A stretch of 64,000 bases of DNA. Source: Mycothermus thermophilus. Its lineage: Eukaryota; Ascomycota; Sordariomycetes; Sordariales; Chaetomiaceae. The stretch covers positions 62,001-126,000 of the forward strand of contig QQBE01000017.1 of the NCBI GenBank assembly GCA_011316235.1, read 5' to 3'. Shown one piece after another: positions 21,441 through 33,027 of the stretch (positions within the stretch are counted from its first letter, which is position 1; each line of letters opens with the position of its first letter). The notes under the pieces were generated by a model. The model searched no databases. It had not been told where the DNA came from and saw only the letters and a program-made list of their open reading frames with translations. The position numbers were made by a program, and so were the translations under genes.

Positions 21441-22907
21441 TTAATCATCATGGCCGTCATCATGGTGTTCGTTGTCCTCCTCCTGTTCGGCCTCCTCCTC
21501 CTCCTCCTCCTCCTCCTCCTCCTCCTCCTCCTCCTCCTCCTCCTCCTCCTCCTCCTCCTCCTCCTCCTCCTCCTCCTCCTCCTCCTCATTGTCGTCGTCG
21601 TCATTGTCTGTGTCTTGACAGCTGTTACTACCGGACTCCTTCTTTTGCACAGACCGATAGTAATCGTAAAAATCACACAGGCCCTCTTTGTCAATCCTGG
21701 ACATGTATAGAACTGCCTTTTTGACTTGCAACTCCATCTTCCCGACTGATAACTCGGCTCTCACATCCGCAATAAGAGCCTCCAGATAGCAAGTGCTTCC
21801 AGGTCCTGCTTCGTGCCACTCGCTCTCATAAAAGGGCTGCAGACAGAACGCACAATACTGGCGTTGACAGAGGATGCACTCTCTCCACTCCACTCCGGAG
21901 TCAATGTCAATGATTGTGACAGGAATTGAGGTTTCTGTGGCTTGTTTCTGCCAAGACCTCAAAACCTCCTTGACACTCCTCAAAAGCCAATCCTCAAAAC
22001 CGACCTCTGAAGGGAACCGAGGCCTGGGACCCTACTTCAGAACCCTGGCCAGGTCCGGAGCCGGGACCCAGTCCTCGGGCCTGTCATCCGACTACTGCGT
22101 GTATATAGATAGACTTACTACTTCGCCCTGAGGGCTCGGTTCGGTTCCACAAGTACAAGCTCAATTCACTCGCTTCCTCCATCCCTACCCTGCTCAATCG
22201 AGCAGTTACCCACTCTTACGTACCACAAAGTGATGTAGGTCAACGTTGGCGCAAAGGTCATCGTACACACCAAGTGAGAGAAGGAAGCGATGGACCGTGA
22301 CGTCGCAATTCTGGCCGACAATGGACTGGGCATACGTGTCAAAGGGTGTGTACCTAAAATCGTTCTTGACAAGGAGGTCGGCGGACGAATAACACGCTCT
22401 CATGAGAGGCTCGATAAACTCCATGCGATAGGACATGCAATGCTGCCCGGCAGGTCAGAATCAAATCACGCCAACATGACCATGTTAATTCTCTTTGGAT
22501 ACTTACATGCAATAGAGTGTTACCAAACCGGTCTTTGGAGAATGGGGACGCAACGCCATCGCGGAAAAGTTTGAACAGCTGGTCCAGAGTCCCATTTTCG
22601 AGCACTCGAAACACCTTGGAGTCTTCCGGAATAACGACGTATGGCCTGATGCCGAACGTCCAACAAAGACGGTGACTTGCCAAAGGAATTAATAATACTA
22701 CGTCCCTGACCTCCTGAATGAAACGCGCCTCGACGCGTCCAGCGAAGTGGAAAAGGGACAAGTTGCGTTTCGCGTTATTAACAAGCTTAAACTTGTGGCG
22801 ATGGTGGCGAGTTGCGCTGCAAGAAAAAGCAAACCTTCAGCTGCGTGGAGTGTGTTCATAGAGGGAGCGGTTTCACTGGTTCCCTTAGACGGAAGTCTCC
22901 GAACCAT
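21441..22907 (-). CDS. Ankyrin-type protein with poly-Glu tail, 5' end unresolved
   Basis: Three exons are supported: 22816-22507, 22442-22220 and 22006-21441 (introns of 64 and 213 nt, phases agree). The first encodes KFKLVNNAKRNLSLFHFAG and then an ankyrin-like unit, VFRVLENGTLDQLFKLF ... FGNTLLH. The last encodes a Cys/His-containing stretch (CILCQRQYCAFCLQPFYE) and a run of more than thirty Glu, ending DNEHHDDGHDD. The layout resembles a sordariomycete ankyrin family that I know only as hypothetical proteins. Sequence 5' of 22816 ends in a good acceptor, so at least one more exon is expected, but I cannot place it; a short exon starting at 22907 (MVRRLP) is one option. The gene could also be 5'-truncated. 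Confidence 0.55.
21487..21590. repeat. CTC/GAG trinucleotide microsatellite
   Basis: A nearly perfect array of more than thirty CTC triplets (+ strand) that encodes the poly-Glu run of the ankyrin gene on the - strand. Arrays this pure expand and contract by slippage, so length is likely polymorphic between strains. Confidence 0.95.
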
Positions 22908-23161
22908 AATTAAGCCATAGCAACACGTGATCCAAACAACCCGGTGTCCGGAAAAAGAGTGCAGGTAGAAGACATCAAGAGCTTACGTTCAAAACCACCA
23001 AGGTATCTAGGCCTCCGTTCTCATCTGCCATATACACAACCACCCATCCCAACGCCAAACAATCACGCGGTCATACCAAGCACCTTCAACCAAACCCCGA
23101 TGTACCCCAACGACATCTTCAAGATGCGAGATATCAGTTACACAGATCCTGTCTCGACAGC

Positions 23162-26100
23162 TCATGCTGGCGCCTGCACCACCTTGAAGCCTTCCGACAC
23201 AAGCTTGTTGATCTCCTCGTTCTTGTGCTGCAGCAAGCCCAGCGCGAACGCGACATCGTTCCACTGACGCTCGGTCTCGCACCGAGCCAGACGGGCAGCG
23301 AGCTTCTCGGCGAGCTGTTTGGCATGTTTGTCCTGGAACCCAACGTCAGTTCATCGGTCGTTTGGCAGGGCAGCAAAAACATGGCAAACGACCAACTCAC
23401 CTTCTCCACGAATCCCAACAAGAACCTGACAATCCTCCTAAACGCCTCCTCATCAATCCTCTGATCAGCACTCAGCAAACTGAACATATCCACAAAGTGG
23501 TTGTAGACGGCGTTATCCTTTGTGCTGAGCTCCGTGAAGAACATGCGCGCAAGGTCTGCGATGCGTTTGTCCTCATCCTCAAGGCACTTGGCCATCTCGC
23601 CGAGCTGACCCTTCACCTTGACCTGTCCGGCGAGGATCAGGAATGTCAGCGTCATTAGACACGTCCTCTTGACCATCGGCTCCGGATCAGCCAGCCTGCG
23701 ATACAAGAAGTCCGTATTTTCGTCGATCAAGTGGTTGAAGCACACCGCCATGTCGCCGAGCGCGATGACAGCGTTGCTGCGCACCGTCGCATCGGGAGAG
23801 CGTTCCATGATGGTGATCAACAACGGCAGATTCTGCTCGCAGTACTCGGACGACACACACATGAGCTTGGCCAGGCAGAGGGTCGCGGCTTGCTGGAGCC
23901 CGCGGTCCCGATAGGTGGTGTTGTTGGCGCAAATCTCGCTGACCATGGGACCGAAGTGCGCCAACAGAGAGGTGGGACCGTAGAGCAATTCGCGCTCGCG
24001 GATGTGTTGCATGGCCTCGGTGAAGTCGTCTTCGGTAGTTCCGCCAATGAGGTCGAGTTCATCCGCTTCCTCTTCCTCCTTGCCTTTGTCCTTGTCCTTG
24101 GCGTGGCTGGCAGAGGCGGTTCGCCGACTGGAGGTACTTGCGCCGAGGGAAGCGCGGCTGGCGTTAGCCTTTTCCTTTTCCTTCTCCTGCTTCTCTTGCT
24201 TGCGGCGCTTGAAGTCGAGCTCGCACAGCTCAAGGTGGACGATTTGTTTGATGGCAACATGACCGACAATGAAGAGAAGTTGGGACAACGCCACAGTGCT
24301 GTCCTTGTTGGACGTCTTCTTGGACGGGCTGGCTGGGGCCTGGGAGCTCATAGGCTGAGCTGGGTCACTGGACGGCTCAACAGGACCTCCAGGACTAGTC
24401 GCTGCGGCCGCTTCGTCCCGTGAAGTTGGCCTGGAGTTAGCCGGGGATGATGACGATGGGCGCCCGAAGACGGCCCTTGTCTTGCGGCGGATGATCTCGG
24501 AGCACAAGACATCGGGGTGTCTCGACAGAGCATAAATAGCATTAATCGCTTGTTCGGCCACACCATACCACTCTTTGCTGTCGCTAGGGACTTCAGTAAT
24601 GGCAGCAAGGCGGACCAGGACGGCATGGTCATTGGGAAGGCGTGAAAACTTGGCGGTGGTCTTTTCTCCCTGGCGGGCGGTCGGGTTGATGCGCCGGAGA
24701 GCGATGCATGTGTACTTTGCGAGTTGAAGGTCTGCACGGCCGTGCGCACCCAAACCAGTGCGCAGCATTGTCTCCATCTCGCCGACAACGATTTCGGGGC
24801 TTGCAGTGGCCAGCATGCCAAGGACGATGATGGCACCCCGGCGTTGCTTGCGTGATATTTCCCGCTTCTGGACGCCATAAACCTGCCACAACTTGGTAAT
24901 GACAAGGTCGGGAATCATTCCCTGTTTCATCATAGTGCTGAGCAGTTGCTCGAGCGAGGTCAGCTCAGCCGGAGTAGCTCCAAATGTTAAGCTGATCATG
25001 TTGCGAGCGATGTAATTGGCGGCGTCGTTGGGACTGAAGTTGTCTGGGGCCTCGAAGAACAGTCGCTTGTAGCACTCAATGAGGTGCGTCTGCACGCCCT
25101 TGCCCTCGTCGCTGTTGCCCTTGGTCCAGATGAGACGCAGCATGCGGCGGATACCCACCTTGTTCTGCTCGATGTTGTAGGCATCGCCAATCTCGAAGTA
25201 ATCCATGGCCTCAATAACCTCGCTCTTGTTTCGCGACCCGAGCAGCTGGCAGATGGTACCCGTAGCTTCATGCAGCACATCAATGAACTTGAGGGCCTCG
25301 CTGTAGTACCGCTTGGTCAAGGTCAGCTTCTCGATGGCCTCTGACGTGGCGGCCTCCTCTCGTGCCCTCCGGATTGCCTCGAGCTTTTCTTCCTCGGTCA
25401 TCTCCCTAGGCTGCGACTGTTGCTCTTGTTGCTTCCTAGGTGATTCGAGCTGTGTCGCGTCATCCAGCAGGTCCTGGTCCACCGTGTTATTCGCGGGATC
25501 GGCATCGAGACCTGCAGCCTCCGGAGGCGGCTTCAGAGCATTGAGCTCCTGCTCCACGCGGTCAAGGCGCTCTTGCCAATCCTTGCGGGCGAGTTGGGCG
25601 CCGTGGAGAGCGGTGAATGGATGAGTGCGGATCAAGGTGGCCAACAGCTTGATGGCATTCCTGCGGACATGGCTACTCTTGTCCTCAAGGCTCCGGCAAG
25701 CAAGTTCGGCAGCCCGCTGGCGGCGCTTTGGAAATTTGTGGTTCTCGAGCTCGCACAGTTTGATGTAAACCTGGATCGTACGGCAACGGCAGTAAGGGTT
25801 TATATCCAGGAAACGCTCCTCGAGAACGTCGAAAAAGGCGTTCATCTGGCTCTTGTGGTTTTCGCCGCGATCATCCGACTTGCTGAGGTATGCGAGCATG
25901 TTGCCAAACACCTCAATCAGGGCACAGCGGAGCGTGTACGACTCGCTGTCGAGCTGCTTCGCCAAGAGAGTGACTTGTTTGATGACCAACCTAGGCGCCA
26001 ACTCAGACAGTCGAATCATGAAGGTCGAAACAGACTTGGGTCCTTTTGTGTCGTTGCTGTTGAATTCCTTATTGCTTAGTTCGCGGAGAATCTCGTCTGC

Positions 26101-27131
26101 CAACTGAGGGTAGTCATATTGATCCGCAAGAATGTGCAGAAACTCGGCCATGGGCTCGGAGAGGTGCTCAAAGTAGGTGAGGTTCTGGACGATGGATATT
26201 TGGGCCGCTACAGGTGCTGGGTCAGCTCGGCACTCTGTCTCATGGCTCGATTCAACCCACCGTATCCATGGCCGTGGTGCTTGACGGCAATACACAACAC
26301 CTTGAAGGCATGCATGCGGATGCTTGTGCTCTTGCAGCGCTGCTCGCTCTCCAGAATCATGTAGACCGGGCGCGTCAGCAGTCCAACAAATGTATCGCGC
26401 TCCGAAGTGGTCAAGAAGATCTTGGCCAGCTTAAGGCGCAAGACTTTGCACATGGTCGCCAAGGCATTCTCGAGCTGGGCGGACGAGTCCCAATGGCCAT
26501 CGGCAGCATCCCTTCTCGCCTTGGGTTTGCCACGACCGCGGACCGGAGGGGCGCTCGACGACTTCTCGGCGGCCTTCGTTTCGACGGCAGCGATGGTCCA
26601 TTGTAGAAGGAAACCGTACATTTCGAGGAGCTGTTTGTGGTGAGGGATGAGTTCCTGTTCGTCAGACTCGAGATCGTTGTGGGCGACGTCGGCTTCGGCG
26701 GCCAGTCCGGAGGTGATGAGATCGAACATCTTGCTGAGGGCATGGGCCGAGAGGTTGGACGTGTACCTGGATAGGCGGGACAGCTTAGAATCGGAGCTTC
26801 TTGAAACATGTGCAGACAGCGGCGATGCGCCTCGGGCGCGGGGCGCCGGAGAGGAGATGCAAGAGTCTAAATGGACAGAGGAGATGGGTGCACACTTTAG
26901 GAGGAACTGCAGCGAGTCAAAGATGGAGCTGCGGGTGATGGCATCCGGGTTCTCGGCGACGGCGTCGACGATAGGGTTCAGGACGGCATTGACGAGGGCA
27001 TTATCATTGAGGGCATCGGGGTCATTCTCGCAGTCCTGAAGAGCGCTGTCGGCCTCGGGGGTTGGGATCCCCGCGGGATCGCTCATGTAATGCTTGAGCG
27101 CATCGTTGATGTCGAATTGGACGGTGTCCAT
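23162..27131 (-). CDS. cnd1: Condensin complex subunit 1 (Cnd1/Ycs4, CAP-D2)
   Basis: HEAT-repeat, non-SMC subunit of condensin, needed for mitotic chromosome condensation in the nucleus. Exons are 27131-26261, 26207-23401 and 23332-23162, giving 1282 residues, the usual size of the family. The 53-nt and 68-nt introns restore the expected reading through GHGYAAQISIVQNLTYFEHL and FVEKDKHAKQLAEKL. The N-terminus MDTVQFDINDALKHYM is the family's start, and the ATG at 27131 is used rather than an upstream GTG. Other family blocks are HVRRNAIKLLATLIRTHPF, TVRSNAVIALGDMAVCFNH and the C-terminal HKNEEINKLVSEGFK. A low-complexity Glu/Lys/Ser segment lies in the middle. The gene is head to head with CDC7, with a 671-bp shared upstream region. 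Confidence 0.95.
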
Positions 27132-27802
27132 GGCGGACACGCCGGCGGGGGAGGAAACGGGGAGGACGGGGTTCGTGGATTTCGAGGAGCCAGAGACGCG
27201 ACCGTGATGAGAACTTGCGGTACCGGTCCGTCGTCGAGGTCGAGTTGTAGGGGGGAAGGCCGGTGGTGATGGTGGTGGTGGTGATGGGGTGTTTTGTTGA
27301 TGCTTGTCGCAAGTTGGGTTTGTTGATGCAGGGTTCCGCTTTGGCGTTGTTGATTGTTGCCCCTCCTTGTCAGGGTTTCAAGTGCACGGGAACAGCGTCC
27401 AGGGTTGGTTGTGCACTGGTTTGTGGTGGGGAACCTGGCAACGGCAGGTTTTGTTTGTTGACCTGTGCGGCTGCAACCAGTCGCGTCTTGTCGCGTCAAA
27501 ACTGCCGGGATGCTCCGCAGCTAACCCTACCCCTCCACGCGACATCAGACGTCAACGGCAACAGCTTGACATCGGGGGTTCCTGCCAATTCCCGGATTTC
27601 AGCCATATTTCAGCTGCTATAACCCCCAATTGACCTGCGTAAAACACCAATCATGGTCATGCCTGCAAACTGTCTATGATCGGTGTAACCATCCAGACCC
27701 TGGGGCTTCCTTGTTCTCGTCTTTCTTGTCCAGCCTCATCTCAGTCCTCGTCCTTCTGTCTTCCATCCAACTCCCCCAACCAGTCACTTGAACGTCGCCG
27801 GC
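27132..27802. promoter_or_regulatory. Divergent promoter region of condensin subunit 1 and CDC7
   Basis: Shared upstream region of two cell-cycle genes. A GTG/GAT-rich stretch lies on the condensin side (about 27260-27300). A pyrimidine-rich CT stretch (about 27705-27780) directly precedes the CDC7 ATG, as is common in filamentous-fungal promoters. I did not find an obvious MluI cell-cycle box. Confidence 0.55.
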
Positions 27803-29266
27803 ATGGCGACTCAGATCTCCTCGCGGCACAGGCCGGGCGATGCCTTTGCGTCCACAACTCAATCCTTCCGCATCCACGAAGACGCACCCTCTACCGAAGA
27901 CACAGAAATGAACGAAAGCGCATTGCAGGACGACCCCGAGGGTGATGCCGACAATGACGTCGAGAATGACGCCGCCATGCTCGACGATGAGGTCCAGGAC
28001 TCGGACTATTCCGATTCTGACGATGACACAACAACCAGCAGCCATGTCCTCCAGGACATGGAACGGCTACAAAACTGCCTGCCAGAGTTCCGCAGCAAGT
28101 ATCGTCTGATCAAGCGCATCGGCGAGGGAACATTCTCAACAGTGTACAAAGCGGAGGACCTCCAGTATGACCGCTACGACAATTCCTGGGACCTTGACCG
28201 GGACGCAGACAAATGGGCGGCGCCGCCGATAAAGGGTGCAGATGGCGAGGCACAGGCCCAACAACCGCGCCGCCGCCGGCCGAAGTATGTGGCTGTGAAG
28301 AAGATCTACGTCACTTCGTCACCCAGCAGAATCCACAACGAGCTCGAACTCCTCCACGTCCTGCGTGGTTGCCGCTCCGTATGCCCCTTAATCACGGCCT
28401 TCCGGTGGACCGACCAAGTCGTTGCCGTCCTCCCTTACTTCCGCCACGCCGACTTCCGTGATTATTTCCGAAACCTTACCGTGCCGCAAATGGCCGCCTA
28501 TTTCCGGTCTCTTTTCACTGCTCTCGCCAGTGTCCACAAACACCACATCCTCCACCGAGACATCAAGCCGACCAATTTCCTCTACGATCCAGTCTCCTGC
28601 CGCGGAGTGCTCGTTGACTTTGGTTTGGCTGAACGAGAAGGGTCTGACGGCAAGCCATGCGTTTGCCACGACGATCCACACGTCCGCTCGGCCAAACTCC
28701 GGCCCCTGCTCGTTGCAGGCGCCAAAGCAGCCTACCCACGCGAAGACACACGCCCATCACGTCGGGCCAACCGCGCTGGCACACGCGGCTTCCGCGCGCC
28801 GGAAGTGCTGTTCAAGTGCACCGAGCAAACCCCCAAAATCGACGTCTGGAGCGCGGGCGTAATTCTGCTCACCATCCTGTCCAGGCGGTTCCCCTTCTTC
28901 AACTCAGTCGATGACGTTGAAGCCATGATTGAGATAGCGACCATCTTTGGCCAGAAACGGATGCAGCAGACTGCGTTTCTTCATGGTTGCGTCTTCGAAA
29001 CCAACATTCCGACCATTGGTAAGTCCGGGTTCAGCTTCGAGGCCATCATCCAATGGAGTCGGGATCAACCAAAGGTACCGCTGCCGGAGGAGGAGAAGGT
29101 AGCGGTGGAGTTCTTGTCAAGGTGCATGGAGCTGGACCCCGCAAAGAGAATTAGTGCCGAAGAGGCTTTGCAGCATGAGTTCTTGAAGATTGGGCTCGAG
29201 GAACCGGCTCAGGGGAACACGGGTTCTGGGAATGATGACGATGAGATGGATATCCTGAAAGTCTAG
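27803..29266 (+). CDS. CDC7: Cdc7-type kinase, DDK catalytic subunit
   Basis: Single-exon Ser/Thr kinase of 487 residues. It would pair with a Dbf4-type regulator and phosphorylate MCM proteins to fire replication origins. Visible motifs are the glycine loop IGEGTFSTVYKAED (106-119), VAVKK with the catalytic Lys near 166, HRDIKPTNFLYD (251-262) and VDFGLAE (271-277). RAGTRGFRAPEVLFKC gives the activation and APE segment. Two insertions, one after the glycine loop (about 122-160) and one between DFG and APE (about 280-315, CVCHDDPH), are typical of Cdc7. The N-terminal 85 residues are acidic and disordered. The ATG at 27803 (context GGCATGG) follows a CT-rich leader. Confidence 0.93.
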   Translation: MATQISSRHRPGDAFASTTQSFRIHEDAPSTEDTEMNESALQDDPEGDADNDVENDAAMLDDEVQDSDYSDSDDDTTTSSHVLQDMERLQNCLPEFRSKYRLIKRIGEGTFSTVYKAEDLQYDRYDNSWDLDRDADKWAAPPIKGADGEAQAQQPRRRRPKYVAVKKIYVTSSPSRIHNELELLHVLRGCRSVCPLITAFRWTDQVVAVLPYFRHADFRDYFRNLTVPQMAAYFRSLFTALASVHKHHILHRDIKPTNFLYDPVSCRGVLVDFGLAEREGSDGKPCVCHDDPHVRSAKLRPLLVAGAKAAYPREDTRPSRRANRAGTRGFRAPEVLFKCTEQTPKIDVWSAGVILLTILSRRFPFFNSVDDVEAMIEIATIFGQKRMQQTAFLHGCVFETNIPTIGKSGFSFEAIIQWSRDQPKVPLPEEEKVAVEFLSRCMELDPAKRISAEEALQHEFLKIGLEEPAQGNTGSGNDDDEMDILKV

Positions 29267-29586
29267 CTGGCAATGGTTGAAACTGGCAAGGTAGGCGTTA
29301 GGGGCAAGCGTTATGCGTTAGGTTCATCAGGAGTTCGTGGGTATACAGGCGTTAGGTCTTATTACCTGCTGATAACTGTTGCTAATGGAGATGTGCTATG
29401 ATTACGTAATCCATATGCTTGGTGTTTCGCTTCATAATAGTGGACTTCCATCTCACCCTGAAAAGCCTCCAAATTTGACCTCGACCACGGCTGGTCCTAC
29501 ACTTCATGTTTTTATTGTCGCTTAAGACATTACCCATTTTCGAACACTAGGTTGACCAATCGAGACGTCCTGTCCCGACTTCCAAT
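29267..29586. other. Short intergenic region
   Basis: Between CDC7 and CHL1, both on the + strand. It starts with short imperfect direct repeats of a GGCGTTAGG-like word (about 29294-29356); nothing else is recognised. Confidence 0.5.
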
Positions 29587-32500
29587 ATGGCCGATAACAA
29601 CGAGCAAGCGGACGACATCCCGCCCAATTTTCATCACCCGTACCAGCCCTACGATGTCCAGCTTCAATTTATGCGGACAGTCTACGACGTCCTTGAGAAA
29701 GGAAATAGCCAAGTAGGAATATTAGAAAGCCCGACAGGCACGGTATGTCCTTTCCGATCCCCTCCAGGTTCCCGTTTGCTTCCCCGCATTTATCAACCCT
29801 CACCTCTATCACAAGCCACACTACTCATGTAAACAAACACCCCCGGTTTAAAATACACCAATGTGTTCCACAACTGGATCGAGTAACTGCTGGACTAAGC
29901 TAACTTCCAATGCAAAGGGTAAATCCCTCTCGCTCATCTGCTCCGCCCTGACCTGGCTGCGGCACCACTCACGGCAAAGCCTCTCCTCCTCGACTAGCTC
30001 ACTCGCTGCCCAGCTTGCTGCTGCAGGTGAGCCGCAATGGATGATCGACGCAGCCCTCCGCAAGCATCGCCAAGAGCTTGTGAGCAAATGGGAGGAGCGT
30101 GAGAGGGCACTCGAAAGAGCAAGGAGAAGGGAGAAGGAACTTGAAGAGCGCGCGGATAGAGATGGAAGGAGGGGGAAGAGGTTGAAGGGTTATGTGGAGG
30201 GGAAGAAGGATATGGGCGAGGCTGAAGAGGAGAGGGAATTTCTTGTTGATTGGGATGGTGAAGAGGAGGGAGTTGGGCTAGGCGGGTTGAGCAAGGAGAC
30301 CAGGGAGTTGATGGCGAGGGTTGGACTAGGTGGTGGCAAGAGAGATGCGGAGGGGGATGCAGTCGAAGGTGAAGACGAGGACAGGGTGAAGGTAAGTCGT
30401 GCATTCTCTCCTACGTCCGATCACGACTCAGATGGTCTGATGTCAAACGTCGAGTACTGAGATGCATCCAGATCTACTACACCTCCCGGACACACTCCCA
30501 GTTAACCCAATTCATCTCGGAGCTGAGACGACCAGCCTTCCCTCCTTCGGTTCCTCCAGAACTCATCTCTGCCGGCGGTGATACCAATCCCTCCTCCGAA
30601 ACCATCAAAGAACTTCCCCTGTCTTCTCGGCAAAAGCTGTGCATCAATCCCTCCGTCGCGCGTCTTGGGTCCCTCTCCGCCATCAATGACCGGTGCACCG
30701 AACTGCAGCAGTCCAAAACCACGGACCGTTGCCCCTACATGCCCACAGCCGAAAACCTCAAACAGACTCACGAGTTCCGCGATGCCGCGCTTGCTACTAT
30801 CCCGGACATCGAAGACCTCCATCGTATCGGCAAGGACCTTCAGGTCTGTCCTTACTATGCATCTCGCACAGCTATCCCAGCCGCGGAGATCGTGACGTTG
30901 CCATATCCCCTGCTCCTTCAGAAGTCAGCCAGGGATGCCCTGGGGATCAAGTTGGAGGGGAACGTGGTGATTATTGACGAGGCGCATAACATCATGGATG
31001 CGATCGCCAACGTGCATGCCGCGGAGATCAGACTGAGTGAGCTGCGGAGGGCAAGACAGGTGTTGGGAGTGTATGTGAAGCGGTTCGGGAAGAAGTTGAA
31101 GGGGCAGAACCGGATGATGGTGGCTCAGGTTGGGAGGGTGATTGAGTCATTGAGTGAATGTCTGGCAGGCCAGCTTGAGGTTAAGGTAAGCACGGAACTT
31201 TGATCATCATGGTCTATCTCATACCTAGACACTGACGACCGTCGCAGAGCGACCAAGGCATCCTCGACTCCAGCACGCTGCTGAAAGCCCGCGGTGCTGA
31301 CCAGATCAATCTCTACCAACTGATCGCATACATCCAAGACTCCAAGCTGGCATACAAAGTCGAAAGTTATGCTAGCCATATCGAGGAGCAGCAGTCGACC
31401 ACACCACCTTCATCCACACCGGTCTTACACACCCTCGTCTCCTTCCTCTCGGCCCTCACCAATCTCACAACCGAAGGCCGCATCTTCTACGAGAAACTCC
31501 CGTCCACCACCAATCCTCCAACCCAACCAGACATCAAAGTCTCTTACCTCCTCCTCTCCCCCACCCACGCCTTTTCCTCCATCGCCTCGGCAGCGCGCGC
31601 CATCATCCTCGCCGGCGGCACCATGTCACCGTTCGATGACTACAAGACACACCTCTTCCCCAACCATCCCGCTGATAAAATCACGACACTCAGCTGCGGG
31701 CACGTGATTCCCAAAGAAAACCTCCTCGGCTGGGTTCTGGCTTCGATCAAGCCTACTCCGTCAGGCAATGCCGGGGCTGTGCAGCAACAGGAGGGCTTCG
31801 AGTTTAGCTTCCAGCGACGAAACGATCCGGCCATGATCAAGCAGTTGGGGTTGGTGCTGCTGAACCTGTGTACCGTGGTTCCGGATGGCGTGGTGGCGTT
31901 TTTCCCGAGCTATGCATATCTCGACCAAGTGGTGGAGGCGTGGCAGAAGGGGGAGTCGTCAGGGGCGGCTGGGCAACAACAGCAGCAGCTGTCCATCTGG
32001 GACAGGCTCGCGGCCAAGAAGGCGGTATTTCGTGAAGAGAGAGGGGTGGACACCGATGCGCTGTTGCAGGCGTATGCTGATGCGATTCTTGCCCCGGGGA
32101 CATCCAATCCATCGTCAACTCGCATCGGGGCCGCGGCTGGATCGGGACCCAGGAAGCCAGGAGGCGCGCTGTTGCTTAGCGTGGTCGGTGGGAAGTTGTC
32201 GGAGGGTATTAACTTCGCTGATCGGCTTGGGCGGTGCGTGGTGGTGGTTGGGCTTCCGTATCCGAATGCCCACTCGCCCGAGTGGAAGGCGAGGTTGGAG
32301 TATGTTGAAACCGCGGAACTGGAGCGGATGGAGAAGACGCAAGCTCTGCTTGCAGATGGAGGAGGAACGGAAGATGCCTCCTCGACCATGGGCAACGCCA
32401 GGGACCCGAGCCATGGTCAAGACGAGAAGAGACAACAGACGACGCAATCCATTACCGGCAGCGGCACCACCTCTGCTGGTCCCTTAGCCCAACCGGCCCG

Positions 32501-32777
32501 CAACCCTCAGGCACGGGCAAAGGCACGACAAGCTGCCCAATCCTTCTACGAAAACGCCTGCATGCGCGCGGTCAACCAAAGCATCGGTCGGGCCATCCGA
32601 CACCGCGCCGACTACGCCGCTGTGGTCCTGATCGACCGGCGCTATGCATTGCCACGAGTAAGGGACAAGCTTCCTGGGTGGATTCGGGCCGGCATGGTCG
32701 AAGGCAGTGAAAGCAAGGGACTGGCGGGGTTGATGGGAGGCTTGAGTGGGTTCTTCAAGGGGAGGAATACGGTGTAA
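29587..32777 (+). CDS. CHL1: Chl1/DDX11-type Fe-S DNA helicase
   Basis: XPD/FANCJ-family 5'-3' DNA helicase that supports sister-chromatid cohesion in S phase. Exons are 29587-29742, 29918-30391, 30472-31185 and 31248-32777, giving 957 residues. Intron 1 (175 nt) lies inside the Walker A motif, between SPTGT and GKS. The join restores SPTGTGKSLSLIC, which confirms it. Motif Ia is YYTSRTHSQL. The four Fe-S cysteines are in LCINP, DRCTE, DRCPY and VCPYY. Motif II is IIDEAHN and motif VI is QSIGRAIRHRADYAAVVLID. LAGGTMSP and GGKLSEGINFADRLGR are also typical. A charged linker (about residues 110-205) and a Gln/Ser-rich insertion before motif VI are lineage features. Confidence 0.94.
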
Positions 32778-33027
32778 GCAGAGGCGGAATGTTGAGGATG
32801 AAGTGGCACGACAGACAGCGCTCATAGTTTGCGATTCCTCCTTGGGGGGCCAGGTTGGCGGAGGTATTTCCACAAAACACTGAATCAGGTATCTATTGTG
32901 TTCCGAACAGCTATTACGTATGTACATGAACCAGCGTGAGATATTCCACAAACCCATAATACCTGACCTACCCCTGAGCACCCTCCAAAGATCAAACACA
33001 TTTCCTCCGTCTATAGATATTAATTTT

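Noticed and set aside
21407..21724. Poly-Pro and poly-Leu + strand ORFs at the CTC array
   Set aside because: They are translations of the microsatellite in other frames; the Glu frame continues into the ankyrin gene.
27083..27499. His-rich ORF upstream of condensin subunit 1
   Set aside because: It comes from a GTG/GAT-rich promoter stretch and overlaps the start of the condensin gene in another frame.
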